Below the pieces are notes generated by a model that had not been told where the DNA came from, ran no database searches, and saw only the letters and a list, made by a program, of their open reading frames with translations. 64,000 bases of DNA from Hormiphora californensis (lineage: Eukaryota; Ctenophora; Tentaculata; Cydippida; Pleurobrachiidae). The stretch lies in the NCBI GenBank assembly GCA_020137815.1, contig CM035352.1:1776529-1840528 (forward strand), read 5' to 3'. Position numbers and translations under genes: made by a program. Of the stretch, positions 1 through 11,320 are shown in pieces (position 1 is the first letter of the stretch; every line of letters starts with the position of its first letter).

Positions 1-57
1 AAAGTGGTCCATGGCCCTCAGTATCCACTGTTCATCCGCCATGTTGTTGGTATTCAT
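1..57 (-). CDS. Possible first coding exon of a minus-strand gene, cut by window edge
   Basis: On the minus strand an ATG at 55-57 in the context GCCATG follows an in-frame TGA and stays open to the window edge (19 codons, ending ILRAMDHF). This would make the gene divergent from the secreted mosaic at 1068. The overlapping longer minus ORF (32-298) is in another frame and ends in a stop. No family can be named from 19 residues. It could be chance. Confidence 0.25.
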   Translation of the reverse strand, partial: MNTNNMADEQWILRAMDHF

Positions 58-569
58 GGCACTGTTTCACGAAGTACTTGCTGAGAACTCTCTCCTTGTT
101 CTCTTCCTCCATCTCGCCCGATCCTGCATCATCTGCTGCATGTTCTCTTCTATTCAAGTGTGCAAGTTTGTCAAGGCAATCCGTGTATCGGTGTCTCGGG
201 TGGCTAGACCCTCGGTTTACCCAGTGGTAGGAGGACGTCGCTCCTACCCCTCCGTCATCAACAATGCAAATAATATGCGGCAGGTGGAGGGTGGACATGT
301 GTTCAGTAATCTGGCGGTCACTAAAACTGCAAGGAGTGAACGGTGGGACAGGAGAACGAAGAGGTCCGAGAATCAGCTGTATGACCCGAACCGAAGTAGT
401 TCCACCAAACTACCGGACATTATTTCTGAAGGGTGTGAAGATATTTTTTGATGTACTTCTTGTGTTTAAAATTTGAATGATTCCTGATTTTATTAAATTT
501 CGTATTCTTTCTGCCATTTTGACAAGTAACAAGTTACATCCTATCACACACAGCGTCACAGCATACTTC

Positions 570-681
570 ATAAAATGACATTCTCCTTCATTTCTGCATT
601 TCCCTACCGCCAGAGCATTGGCCTGATAAAATGACATTCTCCTTCATTTCTGCATTTCCCTACCGCCAGAGCATTGGCCTG
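570..681. repeat. 56-bp perfect tandem duplication
   Basis: Two adjacent identical 56-bp copies (570-625, 626-681). Each ends with the motif CAGAGCATTGGCCTG, which recurs in similar form near 2723 (inverted) and 50065. It lies in the upstream region of the SNTX-family gene. Confidence 0.85.
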
Positions 682-962
682 ACAGTCATTTCCATAAAGT
701 GTACGTTTCATTATAATTCAATCAACATCCCAGAGAAATAAGTTGTTACTCAACATAAGATAAAGGATAACGCCCCTATCACTGGATCCTGACAGGCCAC
801 CCCACCTGGCGGGGTGAGAGGGGGCGAGATCACGGGGCAGCGAATTGAGAAACCCCACGTTGCACAGGGAAAGTGTGAAATGTCAAAAGGCGACCCATAG
901 TACAATGGATTATCGAGAATCACAGTTCACAGTGATATTATTGTTCAGCTGGTGACAACTAT

Positions 963-968
963 TATAAA
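963..968 (+). promoter_or_regulatory. TATA-like box upstream of the SNTX-family gene
   Basis: TATAAA lies about 105 bp before the ATG at 1068, leaving room for a short 5' UTR. Position and match are suggestive only. Confidence 0.35.
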
Positions 969-1067
969 CCCAGATCGACCAACCAATCACAGCTCTTAGT
1001 CTCTCACTCTTTTTCCCGTCACTTCTCCGCATCCATCCAGTTTGCAAGGAGTAAAGTCTCTCATACA

Positions 1068-4000
1068 ATGTTAGTTTTGTTCCTACTGCCCGTAGCGGCA
1101 GTTATTGCCGAGGAAGTCATTGTGTGTCTCCCGGGAATTAAAACATTTGCAGCGGACGCCTCCTACGGTGACAAGAGTTATTGGAAGTGTGGGGTGGATG
1201 GAAAAGCGACACTAAAAACATGCCCAAAAGGCCAGCTATACCACAGGAGATCAGGTCGTTGTAGGACCGTCGCTAAGTCTCACCCCGGCCTACTAAAACG
1301 GTCCACTGGTGCGGGTAACTCCCCCGATTTAGAGTTGTTGGAACTGGAGAACACTAATTCCAACTCTGAAACGCTGGGTGCGATCTACAATGCTCGAACA
1401 GGAAGGTTTGTAACAGGACGGAACCTGTGGGGTGCGGCGGTGACTAGCGCTAACATGATCTCACAACCACTGGTTTACTCAAACCTGGAGACGTACCAGG
1501 AACAGGATATTGATGATCGTGTGTACCATTTGGGTGTCAAGGCAAACATGGCACTATCTTTATTGTCAGGGATGATTGAAGTCTCAGGGACAGCAGAGTA
1601 CCTGAGGAACGAACAGGTAACGTGTTGCTCACATTGCATATATTTCATGAAATCGCGCTCTGTGAGGGTGTGGCAGATGAATCTCGCTGTAGAGACAGTT
1701 CGTCGAACTATCTCTACCGTGACTTGTTAACCAATAATGCCGTAATTCGTTAAATGATATGAAGACACCCACGGCCACGATGAATTTCTTAAAAAAATTA
1801 TAACAAGTTTAGTTGAAATAACGTCATGTTAGATTCAAGATTCAAGATTCAAGTCCGCTAAATGACATAATTTCAGATAAAAAGCGAAACAGCAGCGGTG
1901 GTAATGAAGTACACCTCGACGCGGGTCTCGGAAACTATGCCCCTGACCACTCCCATAACCCACAAGGGGATCTGTGAGATGGCAGCTGCTGAGGGTGGAC
2001 CCACCCACGTAGTTAGCTCATTAACGAGGGGGCTTAGAGCATTCCTGAAGTTCAAGAAGTCTCTGTCGCTAGTGGACAGTAAGGAGGATATCGGTGGACG
2101 GCTGGCGCTGTCTATAAATAGCATCCCGGGATTTGCATTCAATGGTTCTGCCTGGGTCAACATCAACGGAACCGAGGTATGTGTGGTGAATACACTTCCT
2201 TTCTAGGGATTTAGAGGGGGAAGAGTCGAGGTATGTGAGGGAAAAATACCATCTTCTACTATGCAGTTAGTAACGAAATTACAGAGAGGGGTAATAGAAA
2301 GTAGAACCGTGTTTGCTGCAGCAGTAGGGAGCAGCAGCACTTAGCCAAGCACATTTTGAATTCTAAATCATTCCAGAAGAATTCAGAAATTCCCCTATAG
2401 CTCACTCAGCGTGAAACGCAGATTGTAGAGCTGGAAGTTCCAAATTAGGGATAAATTTTAAGTTTGCTGGTCTAAACTAATATTGCAATTGGTTGATGAC
2501 ACTGGAAGCTGAGATACTATACGTTTTGTAGGGCTCTTCACCGTGTTATTCACCATATATATTACTTGCTAGGTGAAGAATCTGGCTGGAGTGACAGTGA
2601 CTTACTACGGGGACGCGACCATCAGTAACCCAACCAGCTATCTGGCCGCGGTCCAAGCGTTTGAGGATATCCAAGCGAAAGCGCCATTGTCCTCAAAAAC
2701 AGTCAGGTGATTGGGTGAAACTCTGTCAGGCCAATGCTCTGACAGGCGAAACTAATATTATAACTTCATGTATTCAATATTCATGTTACTGAAAACCAAA
2801 CTGATTATTTTACTTTAGAACAGTACATGTTAGCTTTCTGGTTCTATTCTGGGTGCATTAGGTAATTTCAACTGTACATCATAGATTTTCAGATTCAGCA
2901 GTTAAAATCTGTCAGTCTGTAACTGATCTTTTAAAGAAAATTGCAGTTTATGGTCAAAATATTTTCTGTATTTATACTTGAGCAGATGATGCAGATCTGT
3001 CATGTTGAGTAACCCGGCCTTACTCAACAAGATCTGTCAGGACGTTGCATGATCTGTCAAATCAGAACAAGACATCATGACATCATCATGACATAATCAT
3101 GACACCATGTGTTTCAGATATCAACTAGTGCCACTGAGTTATCTGTGTACTTCAGATGTAAAGCAACTGAAGGAGATTCAGGATAATCTTGTTGTGACGG
3201 CATCAAAAACCCTGGTAAGTGTCCCATATTAGCTACCCTTTCTTCCTAACTGCCTTTTGTCTACGATTCTTGTATTGGAGCAAGGCCAATGCCATTGGCC
3301 AAGGGCGGGTCTGTCTAGACGAGAATCGTTGGAAAGAGAAAGAGTGGGGTTAAATATATGACGAAAAGTTCAAAGTACTCTGTGCAGTTCAAAGTACTCT
3401 TTGCAGGTTGCTATTTATCACATCAAAGATAGTTATTTATAACTGAGTACCTTTGAGTCCAAATTGTCACGTTTTACAACCTAGGTTGAATTGGATAAGA
3501 TCAAAGAGAAAACTGAGATTCTACGAAATTCGGTGGCATCCCAAACGGTTTCCACAATCAAAGCTGTGCTGACCACATTTAGCAACAAGCTGCAAGCCTT
3601 CTCGGACGACTACAAAGCATCAATCAGAGAACAGGTATAGTTGCCCCTTGTTCGACCCTTCACCCTGGCTTACCACGCCCTGGGTTTGAACAAAATTATC
3701 AAATAGTAACACCTGCACATAAAATATGTTTCATATATGGCCGTGGTATTGCCACCACAGGAGTAGTTTAATTCTCCCAGATTAACAAATATATCTCCAA
3801 TTTACAGCTTCTGCTGCTCTCATCGGGCAGCAGTGAGATCGCACTGATAAACCTGATCCACGGCTACCAATCCTCTGCATTCTCCTACAACAAAGCAAGC
3901 CTGTTTCTGGAGGTGCGATCAAGGGAAATTTCTACTATCAACCTTGTCTTGGCGATGGTGCGGGATCGGAAAACGTTTGCTATCTCCTCGAGCAATGACG

Positions 4001-7000
4001 ATATCTCCTACCTCTACAAATACAAGTTTGTGGAATGGGCGAGGGAAGTTCGGATGTGTTATAATAGGTTTGGGTTGTATTGTGCAACAGCACAAGGTTT
4101 GGGTAGGGACTTATTTTTACATCAACGGAATTATTTTCTATCATTTTTACTTCCAGGTACGCGGTGTTCTTTGTTTTGAACATTCTGCCTGAAGATAACG
4201 TTGCAGATAAATTTATTCAGACTAAAGAGGTAAAATATTAAAGATAAAATCAAAACCCCAAAATATTTATAATAACCTGTCATATTTGTCGTTGTGCCAT
4301 TACTTTTCTGGGAAACGCCATTTATAAAATATGATCGAGACTATAACTAAGTATATTGAGCGCTTCTATGTATCATATCCAGGTAGTGGTACTGTTCCCA
4401 AGATCGCCTACTTTATTATCTACTGCAGGTACCAGATGAATCGGGTGCGTGGTACAATTCCCCAGGGTCAGTAGGGCTTGTTGGTAATAGGTTAAGAAAG
4501 TTTATTGCATTTGCAAAAACAAACAAGAAAAGCCGGAAGCATGGGTTCATAGTGTCAATCAAGAAGATGCGACATGGAAAGGTACGTGTTTCTATATTTT
4601 ATTATCTTTGATGATTATTCATACATTATGATGTATGTATGCATGTACGTATCTAACCTAACTGAATAAAACGTTCCCAGCAATCAGTGTACTCAAAGTT
4701 TTATCGGCCCGAAGTTGATTTAGAGGAAATGGAACTTCCCTTCCCCCCACCTTCTTCCCCTCCAACGCCGGTAAACTAAACAAACGAATTTCGATTTGTA
4801 TTTGGAAATGATATATGTACCGGGTTGTACCCGGAAATGATATGTTTTTTTGAAGTAGGTCGATTTCTGGAACTTTAGAGTTCAATTTCAAAAACAAACT
4901 ACAACGTCGTCTTTCCCACAACCAGGTTTGCTCGCCTCGTTTTGAAGGATTCAATCTGGCTACGGCTGCCACACTAAACCCAAACGTCACCCTGCACTAC
5001 ATAAAGGCTCAGCGTTCTGAAAACAAAAACGAGCTGAAGACGATTGTGAATAAACAAAACCCAAGCACGGCGGATGAAATCTCAATCCAGGGTCTCAAAC
5101 CTGCCTCAGAGTATAACATTTCTACCGCATACAAGGTTCGACCAACTTCAAATCACTAAGCTGCACACTGCACAGTCAATACTACAATACTGTATTTGTA
5201 ACTTTGTTGTAATCGATAATATTTTGTTCCTAGGTGTTTGACATTGATACATTCCCTGACGCCGGAACAAGTCCCTGGACTTCACTCGTATCCTGCTGGA
5301 CTGCACCCTCGACTCCCCTTGATGTTGCAGTTACCAAGGTTACATACAACTCATCTCACGGTGTCAATCGGAAAACCGGAGAAAATGGTCAATGGACCAC
5401 TAAAGTACAAGGTATGGGATACAATGGGCTTTCAGTTTCAAAATATTTATTTCTTTGGGAGATTCACTGGATTTTTATAGTTAAGTCCATATAACCCGGT
5501 ACCACATACTGAATATAATTTAGGTTATAGTTGCTAAAGAGGGAACGGAGGATACTTTACACTACTCGAGAGATAGTCCTGGTGACCTGATGATCGGTGG
5601 ACTTGCACCTGCAACCCTCTACCATATCTCTGCTTGGACGGAAAAGGGAAAGAGCAGAAGTGCTGTTACAACGATCAAGTTTGCAACCTCACCATCTCAC
5701 ATTCCTTTCCCCGAGGTAAAATGCATTCGCTGCTGCTAAGACATTGTGCCACATTACATTATAAATATCAATTAATCTGGAATGCTATGACCACATTTGT
5801 CACACGCTCCGCCGGGCAAGAAATGAGAATAGGGTCATGCCAATGCGCTGGCCGATCTCTAATATTCATGTCTTCCATTTACATTATTAGGTATACAAGG
5901 TGACCCAAACTGAAGTTCAGTTAATAGCCAGGTTGAGCCTTTTGGACCTTGCACCTGGGCTTATCCCGACTTCTGTAACTGCTTTTATTCACCAACTGAA
6001 TAGCAGGGGACAGGTCATTTCTGGGACTGAATTCGTCGAAAAAACCGTCATTGAGGTTAGAAATTTAAATGCAGAAACGTTTCCTCGCTTTGCATTTGTC
6101 GATAGTTCAGTATAAGTATACGGTTTAACTATACTACTACTTCCCCATTTTACCAACTCGCTATGAAATAAAGCAATTCTCTTTCACCCTCTCGGGATGC
6201 TGCATGATGGATTAATTTCACAGTCAGGTGATGGACGAGATGTAACGGCGAAGATTTCAAGCGTCAAGCCCGGAAAAACATATGCCATTGTTCTTCAACT
6301 AACGGTAGAAACTAGTTAGTTGTTTTGACTATCTAGTTGCAACTTTATATATACAACTATTCCACCGAACACATTTAGAATAGAGAGGCTCTGGCCTCTG
6401 TGAAAAATAACATCTTGAAACTTCAGACGGAGTACGATGGAGTTCCACTAAAATCTGATAAATCTGATGAAGTTCAAGTTTCCACCCCATTGGGCGGCAG
6501 TGAGGCAGACAAGGTGAAAGAAGAGATTGATATTGTAAAGAATGATGTTACAGATCGAATTGATGCCATTGAGAGGGATGTCAAGAAAGAAGGGGCTGCA
6601 ATCGATAATATTGATCTTTCCGGGTTGGATTCTGTGACAAAATTTGAAGCGTTTGATACGGATTTGTCTCGTAACCTCACCATCCAAAGCAGTATTCTTC
6701 AAGGTAAAGTCAAATCATGTCACATATGGATGTTGTTAGCTATTTAGTATGTGATTAAAAATAACCAAGTAAGGTCCAAATAAAATCACGAATCACAAAC
6801 TTCCTTTCCTTTCTAGCGGCCCTAAAGAGATCGTGTATTGCGGAGGGTCAACTGTTCTTCCAGAGTGATGCAGTCAAAACGCCTGGCTCTTCCATCTTCG
6901 ATTGTTCTTCCAAGTGCACCGCGAGGAAAGGGGCCTGTGAGAGTGCCACCTACGATTCAATGAGGAAGGTGTGTCTTCTTAACTCCAAACGAAGGGGCCA

Positions 7001-7443
7001 GATTGTGCAGGCAAAATCATTCCAGACTTCAATTAACAACGTCTGCAACGGTAAGTAATGTGTTATTATCGACTAGTTCAAGTTCAAATATTTGAATAAC
7101 AATACAAGACTAGATGACTAACTAATTGAACGTTGTCGAAATGAATTATTTGGCAAATGATCATTGAAATCCCTTTTCAGCTGTTCTAAGTGGAGTCCCA
7201 GGAAACTGGGACAAATGTATGATAAAGAACAAGGCGTACGTCCCCAAAGTGGTTCAAAGAGTGTGGGGTATCACGACAATGTATGACTGTGTCATGGCGT
7301 GTATCAACTCGTCCAATGGGTGCACTCGAGTGACCTGGGACTCAACTAGTCAGAAATCGTGTGACTTGCACGTAACTGTTAATTCTGGGATGAAATCTCA
7401 GACAGGAGCCTTTTCGGCAAGCTTGGATTGTCTGTCTGCTTGA
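1068..7443 (+). CDS. Secreted SNTX-family (MACPF-like) mosaic protein, 17 exons, about 1,148 aa
   Basis: Exons: 1068-1616, 1877-2176, 2573-2706, 3118-3214, 3485-3634, 3808-4067, 4157-4229, 4429-4581, 4681-4770, 4926-5135, 5234-5404, 5524-5715, 5891-6055, 6224-6304, 6379-6703, 6817-7050, 7181-7443. All junctions keep one frame and use GT-AG. Residues 1-15 look like a signal peptide. Residues 19-70 resemble a peritrophin-A/CBM14 chitin-binding domain (four Cys, YWKCG, CPKGQLY). About 95-500 match the N-terminal MACPF-like and helical parts of the stonustoxin (SNTX) family (LGAIYNARTG, HVV then a Phe-rich segment), and about 520-575 its thioredoxin-like part (WYNSPG). Three FN3-like repeats follow (about 603-875), then a charged helical segment with an IDIVKNDV core (876-984) and two six-cysteine-type PAN/apple domains (about 985-1148). 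SNTX-family domains occur in many non-venomous animals, so membrane attack or toxicity is not implied. Immunity, matrix or predation roles are all possible. Confidence 0.85.
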
Positions 7444-7521
7444 AGTAAGTGGCTGAGCTGAGCAAACATCAAATCGTTTTCTAAGTTTTCAGACAAGTTT
7501 TTATACATCGACCTCATCGAT

Positions 7522-7527
7522 AATAAA
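7522..7527 (+). terminator. Poly(A) signal AATAAA of the SNTX-family gene
   Basis: AATAAA lies about 80 nt after the TGA at 7441-7443. Distance and strand fit a polyadenylation signal. Confidence 0.5.
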
Positions 7528-8905
7528 AGGTACTTTTTCAGGAAGCGAAGCGAAGAGACATCCGTATTCCGCCCAATGGTTCAAATTGAAGTTCGCTGAT
7601 CAATCATCAAGATTTCTCTCACATTTATGATTTTTGAAGATTTAACATGAAAGCAATTCCCCAAATTTGTCTCTGCTTATTAGTAAATTTGATATGCATT
7701 CAAGATTCACAAGGTATTCACTATCATTCGAGTTAGGAGATTCATTTCATTTTGAGTTACAATCACAAACCACTCCCTATATGTTACGTTTGATTGTTAT
7801 GTTCTAACCCTCCTTTACGGGGCGCGCGAAACACAGTCTAGCTAGGCAAACGTTTGAAACGTCAGCTCTGATCATACACGATCTATTTGGTCGAGTGTTT
7901 TTAAGCATTTGTACGTATTTCACACAACCAGTTTAGGTTGTGTTATCGTTAACTACCACTTTGCCCGTAATTATTGAGTCGCCTGACAGTTGACACTGCG
8001 TCCGTACTCCGGATAAAGTATGGCCATTGGCCAATTCAACTAAAACTTCACACCCTGCATGATGCTCCCTGGGCGACAATGCGTACTCCATAATCCAGCT
8101 AGTGGCGCTGTCCCCCTCCCTCTCTCAGCTAGTGGCACTGTCCCCCTCTCTCCCTCTCAGATGGCCTCTTGTGTCGTTTGAGCATTAGTAAAAGTAGAAA
8201 CACCGCTCTGCCAGTGCCAGTCCTTGGTCCTCGAGGAGAGTCGCTATATTGCTCGTAATTCCATCAACTAAGGAAAAAGCCACATGATGGTTGAAAATAT
8301 TAAAAAATAGTTGGAGTATGTGAGTTTCTAAATAACCCGTATGCAGGCCCTCTGTTGCAGATCATGGACTATATGTTTGGAATTCATTTACAGTCATGCC
8401 ACTAGTGTGGCAGAAACCGTTTTCGCTCTGTCTGGATAGTTTGACTTGCCATACTTTTGAGTTTTGCCCGAGGGGTTTTTGAGTTTTACAACTCCCCATG
8501 GCCCTCCATAATAGTATTGTGTTATTTTCCGATTCAATTACTACCTACTATGAATTAACTATATAGGACGACAATATATGCTATCATATACACCCCTGGC
8601 TTTGTACTGCGTTTCAGTCCTCTGTGGGAGGGTGTCATTGCTCTACCCACGTGACCTCTCCATTGACGTATAGTGCGAGGATTTAACCAAATCACATAAA
8701 ATGCACTGCTCCTCGACCATACGGTAGAGTAGGTTAGTACAGCAGCAGTAGTCGAATAATATTTTAGTTTTGAGTAGTAGTAGTAGTAGTAGTAGTAGTG
8801 ACAGCTGCAGCCATGGCTGTCACAATTTCACAAAAATACTTAATTACCGGTTAAATTGTTTAACTGACTCCACTTCCCTTTTAGCTTATAAAGCTGTGAT
8901 ATACT
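7528..8905. other. Intergenic region, no gene recognised
   Basis: No coding exon could be supported. It holds a short direct duplication of a CAGCTAGTGGC-type segment near 8095-8160 and an (AGT)n microsatellite at 8773-8799. The final 100 bp may be the promoter of the relic that follows. Confidence 0.6.
8773..8799. repeat. (AGT)n microsatellite
   Basis: About nine perfect AGT units. Confidence 0.9.
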
Positions 8906-9550
8906 ATGAGCAGCAACTATGAAAATGCAGTACACGCTCGGGGAAGGAGAGTGTCTGTTGTAACAGAATCAAACTGCCAACCTTCCAAGAGGACAACAGG
9001 ACTTGCTAAGGAAGCTTGAGAAAGATAGAGAAAGAGAGGGAAAAGATGATGCAAAAAACACGGCGGAAGAGCAGCGTGGGACAGGTTATCCCACCTATGC
9101 CTACTAACCTAAATATGAAGCGAAGAGCCAGCCTGGCTGAGACGCGAATGCAGAGGACTCTATCCAAAGCACGACCTAGATATTCCTATTCGGGCCAGAT
9201 CAAACTCTGTGACAGCTGCTACTTTAACGGCCGGTTCAGATGGACCAATCAGACTAGTCAGGTCATCCTCCATACCCTACGGAGAGCTGTTGGACAAGGA
9301 AAGATTCGAGAAGTTCTGTAACGCTACGAAGAAGCTAAGTATAACCACACCAGATCAGCTGAAGAGTCAGCTGAATATCAAGGAGGGGGATGACATGGCC
9401 TTTATAGGGGACATGAACGTGTATCTCAGGATGAATAACGTGGCAGTGAAGAAGGGTGGTGCACCTGTTATTGCGGAGGAGGGACATGAGGATGGGATAG
9501 AGTGGGAGAATTATATTCATCCGAGAACCCTGGAGGAACTGAGTGCTTGA
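8906..9550 (+). pseudogene. Frameshifted basic/Ser-rich coding relic, unknown family
   Basis: An ATG at 8906 opens a frame containing RRVSVVTESN that stops at 9018. A second frame (about 9010-9200) carries KEREKMMQKTRRKSS and MKRRASLAETRMQR. A third (about 9185-9550) carries RARSNSVTAATL, LLDKERFEKF and ends EELSA plus stop. The three segments have similar composition (basic, Ser-rich, RRxS phosphosite-like) and run end to end without room for introns. That looks like one intronless gene broken by two frame changes, or sequence errors. I do not recognise a family. Confidence 0.3.
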
Positions 9551-11320
9551 TGTTTGATCGACCCTGAAGAACACCGCTTGAAACAATTTCCGACCAGGTC
9601 TAACTTGGCTGATCGGCCCACCAGGACAATTGAGTGCTGCTGCAGCAGCAGAGAGCTTGAACAATGGAGATAAATGTGAGGTCATGCAGCGCATGAAAAA
9701 AGACTTCATGGGCCAAAAGCCATGTGAAAGAACAGAGAAAATACTATGCATGATTTTGCATGTTTGATCGCGTAATTTAGGTATCACAGATGTTGTTCAG
9801 ATTTACCGGTTGTCCGAATTTTACGAATTTTGAGTGAACAAAAACAAGTGTAAAATCAAGTTAAAACTAAGCCCTAAACAAGGGCTAAAGGAAGTTCTTA
9901 TTACGTGACACACGGACGTTGAAATTTGAGTCGATAATAATACTGTTGATCTGTGTAACACTTAACTTGAGTAACAGTCAACATTTCGTTTATGATTTCT
10001 CTCCCCCAAAATGAGATAACTACATCACGTCACGTTATTACGTGATATCGGCTATCATGGAATACCCAGGTTTGATATTCGATGTCATATTGATTGTTCA
10101 GTGCGGATAGACTCCATTTTGAGTGTGCTGTTCGAATTTCATCCTGCATCAAATGACTATAGAAATCATATAGAAATGCTTATATCCCAGGATTACAACA
10201 CACACACACACACACACAATCCAGATGAGAGAGGAGGAGGAGGAGGAGGAGGAGGGGAAGCTGTAGGAATGTATCCTCCTCTTCCTCGCACACAACTAGC
10301 TGTCATCGACAACTATATATCTCTCTTCTCTTTACGTAGCGAGCCTTGCACACACGCACACATTGAGACCACGGCCCAGCTGGGATTGAGGCTTGTTGAG
10401 GGTGTATGCCCCTGACCTGCGGACTAATCTGAATTATAACAGTTTTCTTATTACTGTGAATTTGGATTGAGGATGTTTATTGGACTAGTATAATAATAGC
10501 TTACCAACGCACGTCGCACATACAGTATGATATAAAGCGTCATATGACGGCCATGTACAGTACATGTATGCGTGTTCGCCGCCATTGTACAATTTGTAAA
10601 TTAGGTTAACTAATACTTGCAGGAGAGAGAAAGCACACACACATACCCACACACACCTCGACGGCAGTGAAGCTTAATTCTAATTTTCTCACTGGACAGC
10701 TTTTTAGTTTTTATCCCCCTCTCTCTCTATCTCTTTATCTCTCTCTTTCTCTTTTCAAGTTAGCTTCAGTTCACACTGTCAGTTTCATGTGTAATTACAG
10801 GAGTGTTGCTGTGTCCTTCTTATTAAGTTTGTTGATAGACAATTTCTTTTTGTAATTTGTGCTTCTTTTGAGTTCTTTCAGTGGTTCTTGCATAAAACGT
10901 TGTCTACGACATGGTCTACTACGTCGAAGGCGCAGTCTGCTGACGTTGTTTGTGCATCTTGGACGTCGTGGGTGGGTGATGTCGTAGGTGGTGATGTAGG
11001 TGGTGATGTGCAGGCACTTTTTTTAAATATGACAGACCACCACTGTTTAGAGGTTGTGTTTTTCAGTTCAGGTGATATTTTGACGTCAGTACTCAGTACG
11101 TCGACTGAACTGAAAATATTTTATTTTAAATTCTTCTCAGTTGTCTTCACGGGCGGCTTCTGTTTGGTAGTTCTGTCCCATCTAATGTTTTAGTTCTAAT
11201 CAACCTGTGACAGCAGATCATCTTGGTAAAGAGCAACTCTAATAAAGCTAGTTTCAACTGACTCTTATATAAAACCGGCTAATATTCGATTAACGTTCAA
11301 TATAGGAAAGTTGAACTAGT
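9551..11320. other. Intergenic region with simple repeats
   Basis: No exon is supported. It holds a (CA)n run at 10197-10218, a (GGA)n run at 10230-10254 and CT-rich sequence at about 10717-10757. An open frame at 10888-11193 is low-complexity and probably chance. The 5' UTR and promoter of the tropomyosin-like gene presumably lie near the end. Confidence 0.55.

Noticed and set aside
1068-7443. Calling the SNTX-family gene a venom toxin
   Set aside because: SNTX-type domains are widespread in non-venomous animals, the fish-type PRY-SPRY end is absent, and other domains dominate. Only family membership is claimed.
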